7,743 bases of DNA from positions 1 to 7,743 of the forward strand of contig JAJYBT010000087.1 in assembly GCA_021778875.1 (NCBI GenBank). Reading direction: 5' to 3'. A program made the position numbers and the translations under genes. The notes beneath the pieces are model-generated. The model saw only the letters and a list, made by a program, of their open reading frames with translations, searched no databases and was not told the DNA's origin. Shown piece by piece: positions 1-5,652 of the stretch (positions are counted from its first letter, which is position 1; each line of letters begins with the position of its first letter). This DNA comes from Acidobacteriota bacterium (GTDB taxonomy: Bacteria; Acidobacteriota; Terriglobia; Terriglobales; Acidobacteriaceae).

Positions 1-38
1 CAGAGGACAAGCAACGCAATGGTAGCAGCCTGGCGCAT
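1..38 (-). CDS. 5' end of a probable secreted protein (partial)
   Basis: Only the first 12 codons are inside the window. They read MRQAATIALLVL, the start of a typical signal peptide: one Arg followed by a hydrophobic run. The ATG is preceded by CAGGGATGTC, where AGGGA can serve as a ribosome binding site. The same frame is open further upstream, but the short positive N-terminus followed by hydrophobic residues favours this ATG. The nearby ATG in another frame (MSCARLLPLRC) gives a poorer signal. The rest of the protein and its function cannot be seen. It lies on the same strand as the sigma-factor operon, 220 nt downstream of it, so it may be a separate transcription unit or a distal member. 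The call rests on very little sequence. Confidence 0.4.
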   Translation of the reverse strand, partial: MRQAATIALLVL

Positions 39-258
39 GACATCCCTGTCAATCGGATTGGGGGCCGCGGTTCGCTTCGACGGCGGTCGAACTCCGCATG
101 GCCCGGCATGGACGCGAGGGCGAGGGCCGGGCCTCTCCCCCGTACAAGCTATTCTCCTCGGGACGGGGAGTATCCTCGGATCGCTCGACCTCGTCAACAC
201 GAAACGGTCTCAGCGCATGCCACAAAGCCAGGGGCCTCGGCCACCCAGGGCGTCGCGG
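39..258. other. Intergenic spacer without a convincing gene
   Basis: The 220 nt between the last gene of the sigma operon and the partial secreted-protein gene show no supported coding region. The stretch is GC-rich, so several frames stay open by chance. It contains a GC hairpin (annotated separately), a direct repeat of CCGAGGA (minus strand, around 160-180), and a CTCCCC/GGGGAG inverted pair with a 20-odd nt loop. No T-tract terminator was found. Confidence 0.5.
100..133 (-). repeat. GC-rich inverted repeat (possible hairpin)
   Basis: GGCCCGGC at 100-107 and GCCGGGCC at 126-133 are perfect 8-bp inverted repeats separated by 18 nt. On the minus strand the hairpin sits about 60 nt upstream of the partial secreted-protein gene and about 125 nt past the stop of the preceding gene. 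There is no T-run after it, so it is not a standard intrinsic terminator. In DNA this GC-rich an 8-bp arm could also arise by chance. Confidence 0.3.
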
Positions 259-942
259 TCAATACACGGGGCCGGGGATCATCGAGGGCCAGTCGCCCGA
301 CCGGAGCGCATCGACAGTAGGCCCAGGCCAGGGAATGTACTCACCCCTGCTGTGTCGACCAGGATAAGCATTGTTCGACGACGAACGACGGCCCGGATAT
401 CGGCGGAAGACGGGAGCGCGAGGTGGTTCGGGCTGCGGCAGCCCGAGCATGTTGAAAAAGTTGTCGTTCTGATCGCCCCACTCGGCACGCATCGGACCCC
501 ACTTGTGCCAGCTTGAAGCTACGAATCCCAGAATCGCCAGCAAAATCAGAACGCCGACAAATCCGCTGCTGCGGCGCACTGGAGTCGGGCGGCGCAAATC
601 AAGAGCCCACTCGCCCAGCAGGGCTAGCCCCGCGCCGATCATCAACAGCGGCCACCAGTGCCCGTACCATGACCAGAAGTTCGCCGGAGCGATCCGCCCG
701 CTGTAAAGCAGCAGGCCCACTACGCCCACCGCCACCAGAATGATCGGGCCCACAATCGAAGGAACCCGCGGCCCGTAGGCGCCTGCATAGCTCGCCTTCA
801 TCGCGTGCTGCTGGGCCTTCCAGGCATCGCGCTGCGCGCGCCAGGCAGCCTTTTGCTGTTCCCGGTATATCCGCCATTGCATGCGCGGGTCGTAGGGCGG
901 CGGTCCGCCGCCCGGAGGCGTAAATGGAGGTACGCTGCTCAT
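259..942 (-). CDS. Membrane protein with DUF5668 (LiaI/LiaF-like) helices; C-terminus apparently lost
   Basis: A 227-residue protein. Residues 1-20 are Pro/Gly-rich. Residues 21-50 are a charged, Trp/Gln/Arg-rich helix (QWRIYREQQKAAWRAQRDAW). Hydrophobic segments lie near 63-81, 95-111 and 127-143, and the first pair follows the DUF5668 pattern of two helices around a WPLL motif (W97-L100). From memory, acidobacterial relatives with this N-terminus continue past the FFNMLG segment (162-167) into a long DUF4097-type beta-strand domain. Here the reading changes after about residue 170 to a low-complexity Arg/Pro/Ser/Gly tail with two YPGR motifs and stops at 227. Neither other frame on this strand restores the expected domain. 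The ATG overlaps the previous stop (ATGA), and GGAGGGAG lies just upstream, so it is translationally coupled as the last operon gene. The role is probably in the cell envelope. The gene is solid over its first ~165 codons; whether the tail is native is unclear. Confidence 0.75.
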   Translation of the reverse strand: MSSVPPFTPPGGGPPPYDPRMQWRIYREQQKAAWRAQRDAWKAQQHAMKASYAGAYGPRVPSIVGPIILVAVGVVGLLLYSGRIAPANFWSWYGHWWPLLMIGAGLALLGEWALDLRRPTPVRRSSGFVGVLILLAILGFVASSWHKWGPMRAEWGDQNDNFFNMLGLPQPEPPRAPVFRRYPGRRSSSNNAYPGRHSRGEYIPWPGPTVDALRSGDWPSMIPGPVY

Positions 943-1277
943 GACTGGTCTCCCTCCGGGCCCCGGCCGAAGTCCTGTGGCGGAACAGAAACGTTGGTCG
1001 CCTCCGCTTGCGGCGGAGTCTGTGGCACAGCCGTCCCGGCATACTGCGACGCAGTGCCCACATACGGTCCGGGATAGGCGCCCTTCAGCAGAGGCTCATC
1101 GTCCGCCGCTGCAAGCGCCGCCCGCTCCGCCAGCTTCAGCACTCCGATAAGAATCAGCAGCAGCGGTACGAAGATGTTCCAGTTCACCAGGCCCGCCTGA
1201 TGCAGCAGGGCCACGCTGCCCAGCAGAAGAAGAATGGCCGGACCCATCAGACGGCGAATCAGAATATAGCGGTTCAT
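939..1277 (-). CDS. Small DUF5668 (LiaI/LiaF-like) membrane protein
   Basis: A 112-residue protein, MNRYILIRRLMGPAILLLLG and onwards. Two transmembrane helices, about 10-27 and 35-50, are separated by a short turn (HQAGLVNWNIF). This is the DUF5668/LiaI-LiaF-like two-helix module with basic residues before helix 1 and the pattern PLLLILIG in helix 2. Residues 58-112 are an acidic, Pro/Ala/Thr-rich, probably disordered cytoplasmic or periplasmic tail. The frame is open further upstream, but this ATG is preferred: it overlaps the previous gene's stop as ATGA and follows AAGGAGG with 6-nt spacing. Its own stop overlaps the start of the next gene in the same way. The function is unknown. Its neighbours suggest it acts with the other two DUF5668 proteins in an envelope response under the upstream ECF sigma factor. 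Confidence 0.85.
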   Translation of the reverse strand: MNRYILIRRLMGPAILLLLGSVALLHQAGLVNWNIFVPLLLILIGVLKLAERAALAAADDEPLLKGAYPGPYVGTASQYAGTAVPQTPPQAEATNVSVPPQDFGRGPEGDQS

Positions 1278-2128
1278 TGTGCGCCTCCTTTTCTTGCATC
1301 GCCCATGCGGCGCATGATCAGCCAGACGCCGACTGCGATCAACACCAGCGGCCACAGAAAGTGGAAGAACCGGTCCACCTCAAAGCCCATCTGGTTCAGC
1401 AGCAGCAGCACTCCGAACCCAATCAGGATCATCGCCCCAATCGGCTCCCTGCGCCGCCAGGATACCGGCGGCACCGGAGGCATCGGCGGAGCAGGCGGCA
1501 CCGGCGGAGCGCCCGGTTCCCCATATCCGCCCTGCGTAAACGATTGCTGCGGCCCCCCGTAAGGCGCCTGATACGGACCCGCGTAAGGTGTCTGGTAGCC
1601 TCCTGCCGCCGGCCCCTGCCCCGGTCCAGGCTGCATCGGATTCACCGGCACGGCGGGCGGCTGGCCCGCATGATGCGAGCGCCCGCTCACATTCAGCCAG
1701 TTGCCCACCTCGTTCAACCCCAGCGGATCAGGCAACGGCAATCCATCCCGCCGCGCAACCGCCGTATGGTATGCCTCAAATGACTGGTAAAGAACCCACG
1801 CCGCGATGAAGATGCCAAAGATCCCGAAGTGGGTGGTCATGTTGATCAGCAACGCAAAGATCACCACGTGAATCAGACCCTTGAAAAACTGGCCGTTGAA
1901 CATCGCGCCCACGCCGGGAATCAGGCCAAGCACCGCCGCCGCCACAGGATTGGGTCCGCCTGGCGGGGGCGGGACAAACGCCTGCTGCATGTTCTGCCAG
2001 GCTGCAAGGCAGGTTTCGCACATCACCTGCCCGCCTTCCATCCTGCGAGCGCAGGCCTCGCAGAGCGCCTTGCCGCAGTTCTGGCAAAACGCCGTCGCAT
2101 TCACACCACTGTGATTTACGCAGTCCAT
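1274..2128 (-). CDS. B-box-type zinc finger / TM2-like / DUF5668 membrane protein
   Basis: A 284-residue protein with three parts. Residues 1-45 hold a B-box-like zinc-binding domain with ligands C3, H6, C15, C18, C23, C26, C37 and C40. Residues 60-120 form a hydrophobic region that begins AAAVLGLIPGVGAMFNG and continues FFKG, resembling TM2-type or related two-to-three-helix domains. Residues 150-225 are a Gly/Pro/Tyr/Gln-rich linker with PYAGPYQAPYGG and PPVPPAPPMPPVPP. Residues 226-275 are a DUF5668 (LiaI/LiaF-like) helix pair around a WPLVLIAVG motif. The start overlaps the anti-sigma gene's end by 13 nt and has a strong AAGGAG site 7 nt upstream; the stop overlaps the next start as ATGA. 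The Zn finger presumably faces the cytoplasm and may bind a protein partner, but the partner and reaction are unknown. The domain order is clear; the biological role is inferred from the operon. Confidence 0.88.
   Translation of the reverse strand: MDCVNHSGVNATAFCQNCGKALCEACARRMEGGQVMCETCLAAWQNMQQAFVPPPPGGPNPVAAAVLGLIPGVGAMFNGQFFKGLIHVVIFALLINMTTHFGIFGIFIAAWVLYQSFEAYHTAVARRDGLPLPDPLGLNEVGNWLNVSGRSHHAGQPPAVPVNPMQPGPGQGPAAGGYQTPYAGPYQAPYGGPQQSFTQGGYGEPGAPPVPPAPPMPPVPPVSWRRREPIGAMILIGFGVLLLLNQMGFEVDRFFHFLWPLVLIAVGVWLIMRRMGDARKGGAQ
1464..1513 (-). repeat. Low-complexity Pro-rich coding repeat
   Basis: A run of imperfect GGCGGCACC/GGCGGAGCA-type units (plus-strand view) encodes the PPVPPAPPMPPVPP part of the linker in the zinc-finger/DUF5668 protein. 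It lies inside the gene and keeps the frame. Such runs vary in length by slippage, and this one serves as a spacer between the membrane modules. Confidence 0.55.
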
Positions 2129-2952
2129 TCTGTGCTCCTTTCCCGTAGTGCTGCAGCGGAGCCGCCGGAATGCGCGGGCTGGGCCTTAACCGTAAGGGAT
2201 GCTTCCAGATAGTCAAGGGAGTCATCCGTCAATGGCGCCCCCGACTGTTGCGGAGGAGCCGCGCGGGACCCTCCATCCTTGCCTGTTGGATTCTTCTTTG
2301 ACTCCCCCGGCTGAGCCGCCTGCGGGTCATTCTGCTGCTGGTTGGTGTCCGTTCCTTCGCCCTGCGAGGTGCGCCGAAGCTCGCGCATCCGCGACTCAAC
2401 CTCATACACCAGCCGCAGGTGGTCGTAATAGCGAATAATCGGCGTCGAGGCCACCGTCAGTTGCCGCTCCATATATGAGCGCAACGCGCTCGGCCGCAGG
2501 TTCGACATCCGCATATCCGTCAGCCGAACACCCGTCAAATTCAGCGTCAAAGCAATGGAAAAGAACGCCATCGCCGCCGTCATCATCAGCCGTGGCTCGG
2601 CAAAACGGCGAATCCGCCCCGTTATCCCCGGCCGGTGCCATGCCGGAGGCATCGGCAGCACGTTGCTGCCCGCCGTCGCAAGGCTCTGGCTTGCTTCATG
2701 GCCCGGGCCCGTCCTGGCAAGTATCTTGTCCAGCAGCCCCTCGGGAACCTCAGGCTCGGGCGAGAGAAACTCCAGCCACTCACGCCCGCGCCGCGCTTCC
2801 TCAAACAAGGCCGTGCAAGCCGGACAGGAAGCCATGTGCGCCGTGAACTTCGCCTCGTCCTCGGGCCGCAGCAACCCGTCCAATGCATCTGCCAGCAAAG
2901 TCTCCCACTGGCCGCATGCCGGCGAATTCGGAATGTGCGCGCGGTCTGCCAT
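2116..2952 (-). CDS. Zinc-binding anti-sigma factor (ZAS type), membrane-anchored
   Basis: A 278-residue protein that should hold the ECF sigma factor encoded just upstream in an inactive complex. The N-terminal anti-sigma domain has the HxxxCxxC zinc motif at H39, C43 and C46 (AHMASCPAC), within a helical segment rich in Glu and Ala typical of the family. One transmembrane helix lies at about 121-141 (RLMMTAAMAFFSIALTLNL). Residues 142-278 would be outside the cytoplasm; they contain a charged helical region (VYEVESRMRELRR) and then a Gln/Pro/Ser-rich, low-complexity tail. The ATG is only 2 nt after the sigma stop, with GAGGTGAT as binding site inside the last sigma codons, so the two are translationally coupled. 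The end overlaps the next gene by 13 nt. No recognisable extracytoplasmic sensor fold was seen, so the signal is unknown. Confidence 0.92.
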   Translation of the reverse strand: MADRAHIPNSPACGQWETLLADALDGLLRPEDEAKFTAHMASCPACTALFEEARRGREWLEFLSPEPEVPEGLLDKILARTGPGHEASQSLATAGSNVLPMPPAWHRPGITGRIRRFAEPRLMMTAAMAFFSIALTLNLTGVRLTDMRMSNLRPSALRSYMERQLTVASTPIIRYYDHLRLVYEVESRMRELRRTSQGEGTDTNQQQNDPQAAQPGESKKNPTGKDGGSRAAPPQQSGAPLTDDSLDYLEASLTVKAQPAHSGGSAAALRERSTEWTA

Positions 2953-2954
2953 GT

Positions 2955-3566
2955 TTACATCACCTCTCGTTTATTACGTTCCAGAAGGCGCGCCAGTTCC
3001 GCGCGCCCCCTGCTGATGCGGGATTTCACTGTCCCTTCGGGGATGCCCAGCACCTGGGCAATCTCCTTGTAATCCAAATCCTGCAGATCGCGCAGTATCA
3101 CCGCCTCGCGCAGCTCCACTGACACGCGTGCCAGCGCGCCCTGCACCATCTTCGCCAGCTCCTTCTGGGCAGCGGACGCGTGCGGCGACGGAGTGTTCGA
3201 AATCAGCCGGTCCACCGGCCGCAACTCGTCCGTCTCGTCCCAGCCGTCGTCCAGTGACCCCGTGGCGCGCTGGTTCCGGGTGCGCCGGAAGTTGTCCACC
3301 AGCAGGTTGCGGGTCATTGTCATGATCCACACCTGCAGGCTCCCGCGCCCCATGTCAAAACTGGAAAGATTGGAATAAATCTTCAGAAAAACATCCTGGG
3401 TCAGGTCCTCCGCATCCGCCGCGTTCCCCGTAAAGCGGTAGCAGAGCCCATAGACACGCCGGTGGTGCGTGCGGACCAGTTCGGCCCATGCGCCGGAATC
3501 CCCGTCCATGCAGCGGCGGACGACTTGGGACCAGTCGATCTCCAGTGGTCTCACCCCCTCGCGCAC
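2955..3566 (-). CDS. ECF (sigma-70 family, RpoE-like) RNA polymerase sigma factor
   Basis: A 203-residue protein that directs RNA polymerase to a stress regulon. Sigma region 2 covers about 27-97 and includes DAEDLTQDVFLKIY (51-64), the core-binding helix, followed by the region 2.3/2.4 segment with WIMTMTRNLLVDNFRRTRN (80-98). Region 4 covers about 137-193 with the helix-turn-helix DYKEIAQVLGIPEGTVKSRI. The variable linker at 100-130 is Asp/Ser-rich. The frame is open back to 3851, but the upstream part is Pro/Gly/Arg-rich and unlike a sigma factor. I chose the GTG at 3566, which gives normal ECF length and has AGGGGG 8 nt upstream. A GTG nine nucleotides later, or another upstream, is possible. 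It is the first gene of the five-gene operon and is followed after 2 nt by its anti-sigma factor, so autoregulation is likely. Confidence 0.92.
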   Translation of the reverse strand: MREGVRPLEIDWSQVVRRCMDGDSGAWAELVRTHHRRVYGLCYRFTGNAADAEDLTQDVFLKIYSNLSSFDMGRGSLQVWIMTMTRNLLVDNFRRTRNQRATGSLDDGWDETDELRPVDRLISNTPSPHASAAQKELAKMVQGALARVSVELREAVILRDLQDLDYKEIAQVLGIPEGTVKSRISRGRAELARLLERNKREVM

Positions 3567-3726
3567 CGCGCAAGCCCCCTGCGCCACCCCAGGCGAACCT
3601 GTCAGATTCCCCGTCACCGGCGGCGGACCACCAGCCTCGCCCAGCCGATCATGCCTCCGCGAGGGACGGGCCGGCGTCGCCAACCCCAACACGCTCCAGC
3701 TTAATGTACCTGCGCATTGCATAGGG

Positions 3727-3738
3727 GTTCTTACGAAC
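3727..3738. promoter_or_regulatory. Near-palindromic 12-mer, possible operator
   Basis: GTTCTTACGAAC matches its own reverse complement at 10 of 12 positions, with perfect GTTC/GAAC arms. It overlaps the -10 end of the candidate ECF promoter upstream of the sigma gene. A repressor site is possible, but a 4-bp-arm palindrome is weak evidence. Confidence 0.2.
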
Positions 3739-3757
3739 ATTTTGTTGGATTTGTTCC
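3732..3757 (-). promoter_or_regulatory. Candidate ECF-type promoter for the sigma operon
   Basis: On the minus strand GGAAC (3753-3757) is followed after 17 nt by CGTA (3732-3735). ECF promoters commonly pair an AAC-containing -35 with a CGTA or CGTC -10 at 16-17 nt. Transcription would begin near 3724, leaving a leader of roughly 160 nt before the GTG start. This would fit autoregulation of the sigma gene. It is a motif match only; spacing is one longer than the best-studied cases. Confidence 0.35.
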
Positions 3758-3795
3758 GCAAACCGTCAATCAGTTCCGCTCCCCCTGCGCGGAAC
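3753..3795. repeat. Three copies of the heptamer GCGGAAC/GTTCCGC
   Basis: GTTCCGC occurs at 3753-3759 and 3773-3779, exactly 20 bp apart, and its complement GCGGAAC at 3789-3795. The last two form an inverted pair with a 9-nt loop. The copy at 3753 forms the -35 of the candidate ECF promoter. The arrangement could be an operator, a pair of overlapping ECF -35 elements, or chance in a GC-rich leader. Confidence 0.4.
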
Positions 3796-3860
3796 CAACC
3801 ACGTGCCAAGATTTCAATAGCTTGATACTTAGGGAAGGCACGGAAGGGCAATCTGATTAA

Positions 3861-3965
3861 TTCAAATGGCAGCAGAGGCTCGACGAAAAGTCAAACGACA
3901 TTCAGATCGACGTTGAACGCTCATTCTCTGGCCCGATCGCCATTCGACTCAAAGTGCCGGAGTGA
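3861..3965 (+). pseudogene. Possible remnant of a plus-strand coding sequence (3' end)
   Basis: The plus-strand frame starting after a TAA at 3858-3860 encodes 34 residues, FKWQQRLDEKSNDIQIDVER, then SFSGPIAIRLKVPE and TGA. Codon choice and amino-acid mix look like a real protein, but there is no ATG, GTG or TTG near the beginning, so it reads as the C-terminal end of a gene whose front is lost. Its TGA overlaps the GTG of the following small frame as GTGA, the usual sign of coupled genes. The family is not recognised. It is on the opposite strand to every intact gene here. A short open stretch may also be chance. Confidence 0.3.
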
Positions 3966-4099
3966 AAATTCCACTTCCCTGGCGCGTTCTGGGCACACTC
4001 AAAAGAGTTGGGCCTGATGCCGTTGAGTATGCGCTGGCATTAACGTTGCGCAGTAGTCAGATTCCTGAACGGGAGCAACGCGAACTGCTCGAAGGATAG
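3962..4099 (+). CDS. Small uncharacterised plus-strand ORF, possibly relict
   Basis: A 45-residue frame starting GTG: VKIPLPWRVLGTLKRVGPDA, then VEYALALTLRSSQIPEREQR and ELLEG, ending in TAG. The composition is a plausible small helical protein with hydrophobic VEYALALTL flanked by charged residues. The GTG overlaps the stop of the preceding remnant as GTGA, and CCGGAG just before it could act as a ribosome binding site. The family is not recognised, and similarity to toxin-antitoxin partners is only suggested by size and coupling. It may be a fragment of a decayed gene. The lower GC of 3850-4100 relative to the flanks supports a different history for this stretch. Confidence 0.3.
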   Translation: MKIPLPWRVLGTLKRVGPDAVEYALALTLRSSQIPEREQRELLEG

Positions 4100-4270
4100 T
4101 GCGCCCTGACGACGCTGCACCTGTCCTCGGGCAAGACTTTCTGTTCCCTTCTGGTGTATCTCCGCCCCTCTGGAGATTACGAGCCGATCGCCCAGACTTC
4201 TCACTTGCCGTCCAGTCCAGCGATCAACTAACGATTGGCCGCCTGAGTATCCAGGCAACTTCTCTGCAAC

Positions 4271-5386
4271 CTACTGTTTACCCATTTGAGCCTGGATCTG
4301 CTTGTAACCTGCCGGCACCTCGAAGTGTGATGCGTCGATTGGGGCCGAAGAGAAGTTGGACGAAGTGGTCTGGGACTCCATGAGAACCGCGCTTGTGGGC
4401 GGGGGCGCATTCGAATTTTGAGCGGCCGGCGGCGGGTCGTTCTGTTTCTTGTGGCCAAAGCCTCCGAAGCCACCAAAGCCAAGATGGCTGGTCAGCGCGG
4501 ACGCCGCGCTCTGCTTGGCTATTTCGCGTCCACTGGGCATGGCGGGTGAAGAGTCGGCTGGCAGAGGAGCTTCAGAGGCCGCGGGCAACGGCTTTCCATC
4601 CGTGGTCATACCCATGCGCATCACCTGCATCACGGGCACTCCCTGGATCTTCTGCATCTCTTTGGCCATATCGTCAAGGGCCTGATTGGCGCCTGGCTTC
4701 TGGGCGAAAAGCTTCTTCATGTCCAATCCGCTCCCGGAAGTCACCGCCCCCATCTTCGCGGCCAGGCGCATGGAGAATTCGCGCATCTGTGCGTAGCCGG
4801 GAATCTCTGGCACGAGCCACATGTCATTGGTGATGGCCATCGCCCCAGTCTGCTTCGTATTCTGGTCGGTGGCGTTCATCACCATCGTCAAAATGGCTTC
4901 ATTGGCTGCGAGGCCGCTGACCTGCTTCTCCGCGCTGGTCTTGCGCACGTGAACGTCAAAGCTCATCTTCACGTTGTCGGGATTGGGATTGGAAGCCGCC
5001 GGACCCGCTGGATGCTCAGCCTGCTTCTTTTCCATCTCCTGCTCGGCCTTCGCCAGCTGCTCCTTCATCTGCTGAAAAGTCACGACGGTGTACGTCCGCT
5101 TGACGGTGTCAATCTGGGTGATGGTTTCATTGTCGAGGTCGATGATCTCGATATTTTCCGGGGAGACATTGGCCATGCGGTTGTCTTTCAGATAGACAGT
5201 CGAGACGATAGGTTCACCCGCCTTGCGAGCCTGTGAGCTGAAGGCGCCGGCCATTTTCATCATGCTGAGCATGGAGCCGCCCGTGATCTGGGTGGTCTGC
5301 TGGTAACTGAAGTCCGCGAAAAGGGCGGCCGGCATGGCCAGGACACACACCAGAAGAGTCAACTTCTGAACCTGAACGATTCGCAT
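4271..5386 (-). CDS. Secreted DUF4412-like protein
   Basis: A 371-residue protein exported through a signal peptide at 1-24 (MRIVQVQKLTLLVCVLAMPA, cut near ALFA/D). The mature part begins DFSYQQTTQITGGSM and has the DUF4412-like pattern VSTVYLKDNRM (61-71) followed by IEIIDLDNETITQIDTVKRT (79-98), then a helical Lys/Glu/Gln stretch (105-124). Residues 157-171 (SGLAANEAILTMVMN) and the near-terminal FEVPAGYKQ (355-363) also fit this family. Residues 300-335 are a Gly/Phe and Pro/Asn-rich low-complexity linker (GFGGFGGFG). The frame is open upstream to 5536, but this ATG is certain: it opens the signal peptide and follows AGGAGGTG at 6 nt spacing. It has its own sigma-70 promoter and seems monocistronic. 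DUF4412 proteins have no established function; a periplasmic or envelope role is likely. Confidence 0.82.
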   Translation of the reverse strand: MRIVQVQKLTLLVCVLAMPAALFADFSYQQTTQITGGSMLSMMKMAGAFSSQARKAGEPIVSTVYLKDNRMANVSPENIEIIDLDNETITQIDTVKRTYTVVTFQQMKEQLAKAEQEMEKKQAEHPAGPAASNPNPDNVKMSFDVHVRKTSAEKQVSGLAANEAILTMVMNATDQNTKQTGAMAITNDMWLVPEIPGYAQMREFSMRLAAKMGAVTSGSGLDMKKLFAQKPGANQALDDMAKEMQKIQGVPVMQVMRMGMTTDGKPLPAASEAPLPADSSPAMPSGREIAKQSAASALTSHLGFGGFGGFGHKKQNDPPPAAQNSNAPPPTSAVLMESQTTSSNFSSAPIDASHFEVPAGYKQIQAQMGKQ

Positions 5387-5462
5387 AAGACACCTCCTGA
5401 TCGGGAACGGCACAGGGAAAGACAGCTGGTGCGGAGAGGAAGGCATTCGACGACCGCCTCGG

Positions 5463-5491
5463 AGTATAACCGCACCCGTGGTCAGGGTCAA
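5463..5491 (-). promoter_or_regulatory. Near-consensus sigma-70 promoter of the DUF4412-like gene
   Basis: On the minus strand TTGACC (5486-5491) is followed after exactly 17 nt by TATACT (5463-5468). Both boxes match the consensus at 5 of 6 positions. Transcription should start near 5456, giving a leader of about 70 nt that ends with the AGGAGGTG ribosome binding site of the gene at 5386. Such a strong housekeeping promoter suggests substantial constitutive expression unless the repeats upstream bind a regulator. Confidence 0.75.
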
Positions 5492-5519
5492 TCGAACTCT
5501 TCGCAGGCTATCGGGTCCG

Positions 5520-5594
5520 TTTGAAAGGTACAGCATTCAGCTTGAACGGTACGGACTTCAGCTTGAACGGTACCGGCCTCAGGTACCGTCTTCA
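5520..5594. repeat. Three 21-bp tandem repeats plus a partial fourth
   Basis: Units at 5520-5540, 5541-5561 and 5562-5582 share the pattern CTTGAACGGTAC, then a variable 5-bp middle, then TCAG. The second and third differ at only a few positions and the first is more diverged (TTTGAAAGGTAC). A fourth, partial copy (GGTACCGTCTTCA, 5582-5594) matches 11 of 13 bases. CGGTACC at 5568-5574 and GGTACCG at 5582-5588 make a 7-bp inverted repeat with a 7-nt loop. The array lies about 30 bp upstream of the -35 of the DUF4412-like gene. It may be a regulator-binding array or a dispersed intergenic repeat. Confidence 0.7.
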
Positions 5595-5652
5595 CAGGCT
5601 TCGGAAAAACTCGCCGCTGGCAATGTCTCGTGTCAGTCGTGCCGTAAGTGGC

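Larger units (their letters stand above)
3567..4270. other. Long spacer between the sigma operon and the DUF4412-like gene
   Basis: About 700 nt without an intact minus-strand gene. The left half is the leader and upstream region of the sigma operon with the heptamer repeats and promoter candidate. Positions 3850-4100 carry the two plus-strand coding remnants. From 4100 to 4270 a GTG-started plus frame remains open but overlaps the end of the DUF4412-like gene antisense and shows no recognisable family. No terminator with a clear stem and T-run was found directly after the DUF4412-like stop. Confidence 0.5.

Noticed and set aside
9..60. TTGACA on the minus strand just upstream of the partial secreted-protein gene
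   Set aside because: It lies only about 9 nt before the ATG, too close to serve as a -35 for that gene.
19..516. Long plus-strand open frame (165 residues)
   Set aside because: It runs antisense to the end of the DUF5668-like gene in very GC-rich DNA, has an Arg/Pro/Ser-rich composition typical of shadow frames, and no recognisable domain or convincing ribosome binding site.
3795..3808. Sigma-54-like TGGCACG element on the minus strand
   Set aside because: The -24 box is perfect, but the required GC at -12 is missing at the fixed spacing; a TTGG match exists only with the spacing one base short.
3567..3851. N-terminal extension of the ECF sigma factor to an ATG at 3851 (298 residues)
   Set aside because: The added ~95 residues are Pro/Gly/Arg-rich and unlike sigma factors, overlap the promoter-like region, and the GTG at 3566 has a good AGGGGG site and gives normal family length.
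4099..4383. GTG-started plus-strand frame of 94 residues following the small ORF
   Set aside because: Its last ~110 nt are antisense to the well-supported DUF4412-like gene, and no family is recognisable. The TAG/GTG overlap with the preceding frame is intriguing but insufficient.
5387..5536. Upstream ATG at 5536 for the DUF4412-like protein
   Set aside because: It would place 50 extra residues before a clear signal peptide and cover the near-consensus promoter; the ATG at 5386 has an AGGAGGTG binding site.
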